From Candidatus Methanofastidiosia archaeon (GTDB taxonomy: Archaea > Methanobacteriota_B > Thermococci > Methanofastidiosales > NM3), in NCBI GenBank assembly GCA_020854925.1, contig JAHKLV010000204.1, positions 1 through 5,029 of the forward strand: a stretch of 5,029 nt of DNA, in the 5' to 3' direction. The position numbers and the translations under genes are program-made. The stretch's first letter is position 1, and each line of letters starts with the position of its first letter. The notes under the pieces were generated by a model. It saw only the letters and a program-made list of their open reading frames with translations. It was not told the origin of the DNA and searched no databases. Positions 1 to 5,029 of the stretch are shown piece after piece.

Positions 1-1
1 A

Positions 2-2173
2 TCCATTATCGCCACCAACCTCATCTTCGAGGAATTCGGTGGACAGTCGCTCGAGACGGTGCTCATCTCGGGGCCTGTCACATCTCTTGACAGCCTCTAT
101 GCACTGGAATCGCTCAAGAAAGCCATCCTCGCCGACCCCGCCCTGGAAGGATTTGTCATTTCGGTCTCGTACTATTACGACATGTATGCCTCTGCCGGGC
201 TCGTTCCCCGTCAAGTGGGGCCACAGGCACAGGCGACCCTCATCCAGGTGCTTGCCGCCGATGCGGCATCGGAATCCCCTCGCGTGGTGGGAAGGGCCGT
301 CACGGCCGACGGCCAGTACGCACTCATGAGTGTCAGGGTGTCAAGCGATCTTTCGGAAGCAGAAGCGGTGGAGCCGGTCCGTCGGTTGCAGGAGCTCGTG
401 AACGGCCTGGGTGCCGATTCATCGGGGCTCGAGGCATGGGTAACGGGCGACTACTCCATGATGCTTGACAACATGGAGACCATCAACAAGGACAACGCCA
501 TCCTCATGCCGCTGGCCGCCATCTTCATCATCGCCGTGCTTGCCCTCATCTTTCGGAGGATAACGGACGTCGTGTTCCCTTTCCTCACCATAGCCGTGGC
601 ACTCGTGTGGGTTCTCGGCATCATGGGGCATGTGGGCATCGCCTTCACGGCCATGCTCGTTGCCCTTGCCCCCCTCCTGCTCGGCATCACCATCGACTAC
701 GCCATCCATATCATCTTCCGCTACAACGAGGAGCGTGCAAAAGGGGAGTCTGTTGAAGTTGCCACGCGCATGTGCTTAAGGCACACGGGGACGGCGGTGT
801 TCCTCTCGGCAGGTACCACCGTGTTTGGATTCCTCTCCTTCGGCATCTCCGAACTGCCCCCCATGCGTGACTTCGGCATCCTCGCCGTCATAGGCATCGT
901 GGCGTCCTTTATCCTTGTCGTGACGCTCATGCCCGCGCTGACGGTACTACGCGATCGCCGCTCAACGAAGGTGATAGCACCACAAAAAACGGGAAAGGAC
1001 GCCTCTCTTGTGGGCAAGGCGCTCGCTCGCGTCGTCACGGTCACCCTGCACCACCGGCGGCCGGTCCTGGGCATCGTCGCCCTCATATCCCTGTGCTCCC
1101 TCGTTGCGCTGCCCCAGGTTGAGACCACCATTAACTGGGAGGACATGATGCCAGACAACCTCCCCTCCATGGAGACGGCCGAGCGCATTGGTGAGATTTT
1201 CGGCACCGCGTCAGGCGGGGGAAACCTGCTCATATCGGTGGAAGGCGACCTCTTTGACCCCGCCACCATCGGAAAGGTCTTGGCGCTCGAGACAGAACTT
1301 CGTGCCATCACAGGAGTAAACGCCGAAGGCACTCCCCTCATAGCCAGTCCCTACGCCGTGCAGTCGTATGCCGATGTCCTCATACAGGCAAACAACGGGA
1401 ATGTGCCGTCCTCCCGGCTCCAGATAGCCACCCTCGTGGAGATGTTGCTTGGGTCACCGGACTCGGCCCAGCTCCTGGCCTCGACCGTCGTGCTCGACCC
1501 TTCGTCGGCGTACTACCAGACGCTTGGACTCATCTCCATCCAGGCAAACGCGCTAAGCGAGGGCGACATCGATTATATCGTCACCGCAGTACGCGACGTG
1601 GTGGCTGGACAGGAGGGTTCCGGCATCGACTACCGTGTGGCAGGTGGCTTTGCCATCGTCTCTGACATCTTCGGCGGCCTTACGTCAACGCAGGCACGCA
1701 CCACGGTGCTGGCGCTCCTCCTCTGTTTTGCCGTGGTGGCGCTCCTCCAGCGTTCGGCCTTCTACGGTGCGCTGGCGCTCCTTCCCGTGGCCCTCACCAT
1801 CCTGTGGGAGTTCCTTGTGCTCTGGGCGCTGGGATGGGCGTTTGACCTCTTCACGGTGATGATATCGGCACTCATTGTGGGCATCGGCATCGATTTTGCC
1901 GTCCACATCGTCCACCGCTTCAGGGAAGAGGCAGAACGTGGCGTCTCCACGGAGGAGGCACTCACCTCCGTTATCATGAACGTGGGAAAGGCGCTCCTCT
2001 CCACGACGGTCACCACGGCGGGGGCCTTTGCCATCATCGGCCTTTCCATCATGCCCATGATGGCGCGGTTCGGGATACTGACGGCGACGACCATCACGTT
2101 CTCCTTTGTCATTGCCCTCTTTGTCCTGCCGCCCATCCTTGCATGGAGCCACGAGCGTTCGGCAAAGGCATAA
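2..2173 (+). CDS. RND-superfamily exporter, HAE3-like (5' partial)
   Basis: This is an integral-membrane, proton-driven exporter of the RND/MMPL superfamily (COG1033-like), most similar in design to the largely archaeal HAE3 group; members are thought to move lipids or other hydrophobic compounds, but the substrate here is unknown. The frame is open from the first complete codon at position 2, so the GTG at 59 is not the real start. About 723 residues are visible. Two halves repeat the same plan: an outer loop domain, then a helix bundle. Hydrophobic helices lie near visible residues 167-184, 190-208, 214-236, 264-282, 291-311, 354-371, 565-582, 588-607, 610-632, 664-683 and 692-713, which is eleven of twelve. 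The paired RND motifs GITIDYAIH (D232) and GIGIDFAVH (D631) sit at equivalent places and carry the expected charged residues in the membrane. Comparison of the two halves suggests that the first helix plus some 40 residues, about 55-70 in all, lie upstream. No frameshift is seen. The family is secure; the substrate is not. Confidence 0.95.
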   Translation, partial: SIIATNLIFEEFGGQSLETVLISGPVTSLDSLYALESLKKAILADPALEGFVISVSYYYDMYASAGLVPRQVGPQAQATLIQVLAADAASESPRVVGRAVTADGQYALMSVRVSSDLSEAEAVEPVRRLQELVNGLGADSSGLEAWVTGDYSMMLDNMETINKDNAILMPLAAIFIIAVLALIFRRITDVVFPFLTIAVALVWVLGIMGHVGIAFTAMLVALAPLLLGITIDYAIHIIFRYNEERAKGESVEVATRMCLRHTGTAVFLSAGTTVFGFLSFGISELPPMRDFGILAVIGIVASFILVVTLMPALTVLRDRRSTKVIAPQKTGKDASLVGKALARVVTVTLHHRRPVLGIVALISLCSLVALPQVETTINWEDMMPDNLPSMETAERIGEIFGTASGGGNLLISVEGDLFDPATIGKVLALETELRAITGVNAEGTPLIASPYAVQSYADVLIQANNGNVPSSRLQIATLVEMLLGSPDSAQLLASTVVLDPSSAYYQTLGLISIQANALSEGDIDYIVTAVRDVVAGQEGSGIDYRVAGGFAIVSDIFGGLTSTQARTTVLALLLCFAVVALLQRSAFYGALALLPVALTILWEFLVLWALGWAFDLFTVMISALIVGIGIDFAVHIVHRFREEAERGVSTEEALTSVIMNVGKALLSTTVTTAGAFAIIGLSIMPMMARFGILTATTITFSFVIALFVLPPILAWSHERSAKA

Positions 2174-2176
2174 CCA

Positions 2177-2184
2177 TTATATGG
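2177..2184 (+). promoter_or_regulatory. possible TATA box for the NfeD-like gene
   Basis: The sequence ATTATATG follows the stop codon of the exporter. It resembles an archaeal TATA element and lies about 21-28 bases before the ATG at 2205, the spacing expected for a leaderless transcript starting there. It also overlaps the alternative ATG at 2181, so the two readings exclude each other. No clear BRE is seen. This is an inference from spacing only. Confidence 0.3.
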
Positions 2185-2615
2185 TTCCTTTGCCTTCTTT
2201 TTTTATGGTGGGCTCTCTGCCGAGCACGGGCAACATCCGTGCCCGGATTCTTTTTACCTACGGTTGTTACCTAGTCATCGTCCTAACGCTTTGGGCGTAC
2301 GTTCGCATCAATCCCGTCTATCTTGTTCCAGTCTTGGCCGTGCTCGCGGCAACAGGGTATTATTCATACCGCATGAACGTGCGGCTTCTGAGAACGCATC
2401 CCGCGTTCGACGCCACGGGTGTGGCAGGAAGGAAAGGTATTGCACTCACTGACCTAACGCCTGAAGGGCTTGTCAGGGTGCGGGGAGAGGTCTGGAAGGC
2501 GAGAAGCACGGTCCCGCTTCAAAAGGGGGAGCACGTGAAGGTGCTGTCACCGCCCGAGGGGCTTGTCCTTTCCGTCGGGCCCGATGGCGTCGATGAGCAG
2601 CCCGACACCCCGTGA
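2181..2615 (+). CDS. NfeD-like membrane protein with C-terminal OB-fold
   Basis: This 144-residue protein has two membrane helices (about residues 23-41 and 45-62) followed by a short soluble domain. Residues 86-132 follow the NfeD C-terminal OB-fold pattern: GIALTDLTPEG, then VRVRGEVWKA, then a KGEHVKV strand and GLVLSV. Short NfeD proteins normally pair with stomatin/SPFH proteins in membrane microdomains and are linked to membrane quality control; no such partner is in this window. The gene lies 7 bp after the exporter and may share its transcript. The start is uncertain: ATG 2181 has only a weak AAAGG 12 bases upstream, while ATG 2205 (136 residues, same helices) has no Shine-Dalgarno but fits a leaderless start. 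An upstream in-frame start at 2106 would overlap the exporter and is unlikely. The last 22 codons and the stop overlap the convergent TIM-barrel gene. The family is fairly secure; the role is inferred. Confidence 0.82.
   Translation: MVPLPSFFMVGSLPSTGNIRARILFTYGCYLVIVLTLWAYVRINPVYLVPVLAVLAATGYYSYRMNVRLLRTHPAFDATGVAGRKGIALTDLTPEGLVRVRGEVWKARSTVPLQKGEHVKVLSPPEGLVLSVGPDGVDEQPDTP
2195..2204 (+). terminator. possible oligo-T terminator after the exporter
   Basis: TTCTTTTTTT, ending in seven T, lies 22-31 bases after the exporter stop. Archaeal RNA polymerase can terminate at oligo-T tracts without a hairpin, and none is evident here. If it works, most exporter transcripts would end before ATG 2205, which supports a separate start for the next gene. 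It lies inside the open frame if the 2181 start is used. Confidence 0.35.
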
Positions 2616-3503
2616 AAGCATCGCCGGGGAAAACGGCTTGTTGCGCTCAAGGACATATACGGGCGCCTGAGAATGGGAAAGCACCTCACGTACGTACCGC
2701 TCTTCGACACGGTCAAGAGCCGCATGGTCTGCTCCTGAAGGGCGTTCTCCCAGGAACAGGTGCTGGTCGGCCATACCGTCATTGATGTGCACATGGTGGA
2801 TGGGTGCCGTTGCGGCACGAGCGAGTTCATGCCCATCGACATCCGTACGGCCGACAAGATAGTGGCCATAGTCAAAGCAGAAGCCGTACGGCCCGTCGAG
2901 GGACTCGATAAGCGAAAGTACGTGTGCTATCTCCCCATAATAGGGGGAGCCACTGCTGTTGCAATTCTCGATGCCGAGAAGGATGCCAGCCCGCTCGAGC
3001 TCTGAAGCCATATCGGAAGAGAAGTAGCGTGCCGTCTCCTGCGGGTCCTCCCGGGGGCCGTTGGGAAGGTGAAGCACCATGAAGGGTGCGCCTATGGCGG
3101 CTGCCGAACGTATCCTTTTTCTCATAAAGCGGCCAAACGCCTCGGGTGATGACGAGGCACGGCCATACCCAAGCCGCGCGATGCGGGTCATGACCCCCGA
3201 CGGGTGATATGCCCCGGGGACAACGAGGTCGGGGATATGGACAATGTAGCAGAGGCCCAGCTTTTCTCGGAGGGCGACAAGGCGCTTTTGGAGCGACGCG
3301 TTTTGAAGTGCACGGTCGCTTTCGACACCGAACTGGATACCGGGTACAAAAGCCTCACCGAAAGAAAGGGAGACGCGGGCAATGTGCCGGGCAAGGGATG
3401 TCACGACGCGGCCCGTTGTGGGCGCAGGCCACCCGATGGATGCCGCCATGCGGGGATGATAATAGTAGTAGGGGCTGTTGTTAAGCGCGATACACGGGCT
3501 CAT
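2547..3503 (-). CDS. xylose isomerase/endonuclease IV-like TIM-barrel protein
   Basis: This 318-residue protein belongs to the AP endonuclease family 2/xylose isomerase-like TIM-barrel fold (PF01261 type), whose members are metal-dependent sugar isomerases, epimerases or AP endonucleases. Strand-end motifs occur in order: VHIPDL (H89), VLHLPNG (H145), LGIEN (E179), FDYGH (D211, H214), HVHINDG (H239), ADQHLFLGE (D246, H248) and YVLERN (E286). By motif order these match all nine metal ligands of endonuclease IV, whereas sugar isomerases of this fold usually keep only about four. The chain is longer than E. coli Nfo (285 residues), mainly at the N-terminus. The ATG at 3503 is preferred over the adjacent GTG at 3506 because GAGG lies 5 bases before it and the first barrel strand (IALNNSPYYYY) begins just after it. 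It follows the DUF354 gene by 35 bp, which suggests an operon; a weak TTTAAG element in the gap could allow a separate start. Its 3' end overlaps the NfeD-like gene. The fold is secure; the reaction is unknown. Confidence 0.88.
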   Translation of the reverse strand: MSPCIALNNSPYYYYHPRMAASIGWPAPTTGRVVTSLARHIARVSLSFGEAFVPGIQFGVESDRALQNASLQKRLVALREKLGLCYIVHIPDLVVPGAYHPSGVMTRIARLGYGRASSSPEAFGRFMRKRIRSAAAIGAPFMVLHLPNGPREDPQETARYFSSDMASELERAGILLGIENCNSSGSPYYGEIAHVLSLIESLDGPYGFCFDYGHYLVGRTDVDGHELARAATAPIHHVHINDGMADQHLFLGERPSGADHAALDRVEERYVREVLSHSQAPVYVLERNKPFSPAMLSRGVGLLIDAIGPDGKDKPLGR

Positions 3504-3538
3504 CACACCCTCTTGGTGTGCAGAACTCTTAAATGTCC

Positions 3539-4570
3539 CTATTGTTCAAGGGCTGCGAGTTCCTGGACGATGACATCGATGGGATTTTCCATGCGCTTGA
3601 GCCGTTCTGCCACGTGATGCCCGTACGCACGATTGCCGTGGAGCCGCTCGATGATGCCCACGATCTCCTCTGCATCGCAGGAGTGGCTCTTGATGCCCTC
3701 GTGGACCATGTAATCGGTGACGGCCAGAAGCTGCTGAGGATAGGTGGATATGGCGGGCTTTGCCATGGCAACGCCCTCCCGATTCATGGACCCCCCCGCG
3801 CTGATGACAACATCAGCGTAGTGCATGAGCGAGAGCGCATCGATGCAGGCAGATGGCACGATGGCGCCGTCGCGCCTGAAGAGCGCCTCCTGAAGCGGGG
3901 TGCGGGGTATACCCACGCACTGGAAATCGGAGAGACGTTCGAGAAGCGGGGAAACAATTGATACCGAAGGGTCCCCCTGATAATAGTTTGCCATGACCGG
4001 TTCGGGGCGCATCACGGCTATGGGCCGGTCGGGATCGAGACCGAGATCGTCAAGCACGTGGGGAGAGGGGATAAAGTCCTCGATGTGTGCAAGCTCGCAA
4101 AACCCCTCGAAGTGGCGTATCTGGCCCGGGTCTACGCCAAAGCGGGTGATAAGCGGAGCATCGATTGCCCGGGGGGCTATCACTTTGGTAGAAAGGGGGA
4201 GCATGAGCTTATTTTGTGCAATGGCGTGCTCGTTGTCAAGGACGCACAGGGAGGGGATACCGAGGCCGTACGACACCCGCGGCGCCTCCACGGAGTGCTT
4301 GTACAGCGCCACATCGGGGACAAAGGATGAAACGGTGTCCGTAAGGCCGAGAACTCGGCGCGATGATGCCCGCAGCTTTTCATCCTTCTGGGAGCCACCA
4401 TGCTCGCCAACGAGGGTATACGGTATGCACGATCCATCTAGGAGCGCTTCCAAGGCGCCGAACCGCCTGCCGGTGACAAGGACGTCGTGGCCTTCACGGA
4501 CGAGCCTGCGATACACGTTTTTGAAGAAGTGCACCTGCGGGGCATTGGAAACATCTATCCATATTCTCAT
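3539..4570 (-). CDS. DUF354 family protein (GT-B-like)
   Basis: This 343-residue protein is recognised as DUF354 (PF04007), an archaea-rich family predicted to have the GT-B fold of UDP-GlcNAc 2-epimerases and glycosyltransferases; no reaction is established to my knowledge. Family features in order are the N-terminal MRIWIDVSNAPQVHFFK, a GHDVLVTGR segment near residue 27, LDNEHA at 111-116, FEGFCELAHIEDF at 154-166, a RPEP segment at 188-191 that opens the second domain, and SAGGSMNREGVAMAKPAIS at 257-275, where a nucleotide-sugar site would be expected. There is no signal peptide or membrane helix, so it should be cytoplasmic. The ATG at 4570 is chosen over the TTG at 4591 because the conserved family start begins exactly there and a GGTG lies 5 bases upstream. 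It is the first gene of a likely two-gene unit with the TIM-barrel protein 35 bp downstream. A TATA-like box lies upstream at 4632-4639. The family is secure; the function is not. Confidence 0.9.
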   Translation of the reverse strand: MRIWIDVSNAPQVHFFKNVYRRLVREGHDVLVTGRRFGALEALLDGSCIPYTLVGEHGGSQKDEKLRASSRRVLGLTDTVSSFVPDVALYKHSVEAPRVSYGLGIPSLCVLDNEHAIAQNKLMLPLSTKVIAPRAIDAPLITRFGVDPGQIRHFEGFCELAHIEDFIPSPHVLDDLGLDPDRPIAVMRPEPVMANYYQGDPSVSIVSPLLERLSDFQCVGIPRTPLQEALFRRDGAIVPSACIDALSLMHYADVVISAGGSMNREGVAMAKPAISTYPQQLLAVTDYMVHEGIKSHSCDAEEIVGIIERLHGNRAYGHHVAERLKRMENPIDVIVQELAALEQ

Positions 4571-4631
4571 GCATACACCATTGATAAGCAATACTGTGCA
4601 AGTGTTACCTGTACTTCCTGCCTTCCGTTTC

Positions 4632-4639
4632 TATATTAA
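4632..4639 (-). promoter_or_regulatory. possible TATA box for the DUF354/TIM-barrel unit
   Basis: On the minus strand this reads TTAATATA. It lies 61 bases before the ATG at 4570, so a start site about 25 bases downstream (near 4608) would give a leader of roughly 38 bases. It is the nearest TATA-like element to the gene, though other candidates occur in the AT-rich core further upstream. Confidence 0.45.
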
Positions 4640-4745
4640 CTTATCGGCCTTAATCGTTAATAGAGGATACTATCTACCTTGCAATAAATCCTTTAATAGT
4701 AATATTATGTACTATAATGCGTCAGAACAATTCCAATACAGATAT

Positions 4746-4802
4746 TTGTATATATTATTCAATTATAAACTATAATAATAAATTAAATTAAAATATATAC
4801 AA
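4746..4802. repeat. 11-bp perfect inverted repeat in AT-rich core
   Basis: The left arm TTGTATATATT (4746-4756) and the right arm AATATATACAA (4792-4802) are exact reverse complements separated by 35 bases. Each arm carries a TATA-like AATATATA reading outward, one on each strand, so the pair could be divergent promoters. A smaller 7-bp pair, TATTATT/AATAATA (4753-4759 and 4774-4780), overlaps it. In sequence this AT-rich, a match of this size could arise by chance. Confidence 0.45.
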
Positions 4803-4926
4803 TAATTGATAGTATTTATCTCTGCTCCTACCTACCGGATTACGACAATCACCACAAACATCACTGCGGAGAACAACCCCCACGGAACATACGAACTCCG
4901 AACCGAGAATCCCTGCCTCTTTCGTG

Positions 4927-4942
4927 TGTCCCAAAAGGGACA
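4927..4942. promoter_or_regulatory. palindromic operator candidate TGTCCC-N4-GGGACA
   Basis: A perfect 6+6 inverted repeat, TGTCCCAAAAGGGACA, ends 4 bases before the TATA box at 4947. Its place over or next to the expected BRE suits a site for a dimeric helix-turn-helix regulator that blocks or recruits the basal factors. There is no T-tract after it and it lies upstream of the promoter, so a terminator is less likely. The cognate regulator is not in the window. Confidence 0.5.
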
Positions 4943-4946
4943 AGGA

Positions 4947-4953
4947 TTATATA
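4947..4953 (+). promoter_or_regulatory. archaeal TATA box for the right-end gene
   Basis: TTATATA is preceded by the purine-rich ACAAGGA, which could serve as a BRE. Transcription would be expected to start about 25 bases downstream, near 4975-4978, giving a leader of about 32-35 bases before ATG 5010. This is the best promoter candidate in the window because TATA, leader, Shine-Dalgarno and start codon fall in the expected order. Confidence 0.65.
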
Positions 4954-4995
4954 CATCGGCCGGTTAAGGAATATGGTCATACTAGACCGCCATAC

Positions 4996-5004
4996 GGGGA
5001 GTGG
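4996..5004 (+). promoter_or_regulatory. Shine-Dalgarno site for the right-end gene
   Basis: GGGGAGTGG contains GGAG at 4998-5001, which ends 8 bases before ATG 5010. It is the clearest ribosome binding site in the window and decides the start of the truncated gene. Confidence 0.7.
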
Positions 5005-5009
5005 AATAC

Positions 5010-5029
5010 ATGGCAGACACCAACGGTAA
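5010..5029 (+). CDS. start of an unidentified gene (3' partial)
   Basis: Only ATG and five further full codons are visible (MADTNG), plus two bases of the next codon. The start is supported by the GGAG site 8 bases upstream and the TATA box about 57 bases upstream, with the palindromic operator candidate just before that. The short hydrophilic N-terminus shows no sign of a signal peptide yet, but six residues are too few to assign a family. The large upstream region and well-formed promoter suggest a gene that is well expressed or regulated. Confidence 0.6.

Larger units (their letters stand above)
4571..5009. other. divergent intergenic region with AT-rich core
   Basis: These 439 bases separate the minus-strand DUF354 gene from the plus-strand gene starting at 5010. 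I see no convincing gene on either strand. The composition changes sharply: 4741-4800 has only 5 G/C in 60 bases, 4681-4740 has 16 in 60, while the flanking genes are GC-rich. The stretch from about 4820 to 4930 is C-rich and G-poor on the plus strand, with no clear stable fold by eye. The region holds promoter elements facing both ways, an inverted repeat and a palindromic operator candidate, listed separately. It reads as a control region rather than a lost gene. Confidence 0.7.

Noticed and set aside
721..1341. Minus-strand open frame inside the exporter gene
   Set aside because: A shadow of the GC-rich exporter coding sequence with no recognisable domain.
59..2173. GTG at 59 as the start of the exporter
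   Set aside because: The frame is open to the window edge, and the codons at 2-58 (including FEEFGG) fit the conserved region of the family, so the gene begins upstream.
3993..4775. Long plus-strand open frame opposite the DUF354 gene
   Set aside because: It is antisense to a well-recognised gene, has low-complexity Ser/Arg-rich translation typical of a shadow frame, and shows no family motif.
4811..4930. Possible small RNA downstream of the plus-strand TATA-like box at 4792-4799
   Set aside because: The stretch is C-rich and G-poor, with only short complementary segments (such as CGGAG/CTCCG) and no T-tract end, so there is no positive evidence for an RNA gene.
4835..4963. Minus-strand open frame of 43 codons ending in a hydrophobic stretch (VPWGLFSAVMFVVIVVIR)
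   Set aside because: It looks like a small membrane peptide, but there is no start codon until close to the end, no ribosome site, and the frame runs through the TATA box and operator of the opposite gene. Most likely chance.
4975..4988. Small hairpin GGTC-ATACTA-GACC near the expected transcription start of the right-end gene
   Set aside because: Only four base pairs with a six-base loop; too weak to call a regulatory structure.

Overview
The window reads as a piece of an archaeal chromosome, most likely a methanogen-type euryarchaeon; Methanomicrobiales is my best guess, but no diagnostic gene confirms it. The signs are an RND exporter of the largely archaeal HAE3 type, a DUF354 protein, GC-rich coding sequence next to a very AT-rich intergenic patch, archaeal TATA-like promoter elements and Shine-Dalgarno sites. 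No tRNA, rRNA, CRISPR array, insertion sequence or phage gene was seen.

Positions 1-2615 form a plus-strand block. It begins inside an RND-superfamily membrane exporter (5' end outside the window), followed 7 bp later by a small two-helix membrane protein with an NfeD-type C-terminal OB-fold. Between them are a TATA-like sequence and a T7 tract, so the second gene may be co-transcribed or may have its own start.

Positions 2547-4570 form a minus-strand pair that runs toward the first block. The upstream gene encodes a DUF354 protein (GT-B-like fold, related to UDP-GlcNAc 2-epimerases and glycosyltransferases). After a 35 bp gap comes a xylose isomerase/endonuclease IV-like TIM-barrel protein that keeps residues matching all nine metal ligands of endonuclease IV. 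The TIM-barrel and NfeD genes overlap tail to tail by 69 bp, with codons in register on the two strands.

Positions 4571-5009 hold no convincing gene. This divergent control region has an AT-rich core (5 G/C in 60 bases at 4741-4800), an 11-bp inverted repeat whose arms contain outward-facing TATA-like boxes, and a perfect TGTCCC-N4-GGGACA palindrome just upstream of a good TATA box. That promoter and a Shine-Dalgarno sequence lead into a plus-strand gene of which only six full codons (MADTNG) are visible.

Functionally, the plus-strand pair suggests membrane or lipid export and membrane homeostasis. The minus-strand pair looks like a small enzyme module, possibly acting on a sugar, nucleotide-sugar or DNA substrate that cannot be named from sequence alone. 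No complete novel system is evident; the best leads are the TIM-barrel/DUF354 pair and the operator-bearing promoter at the right end.
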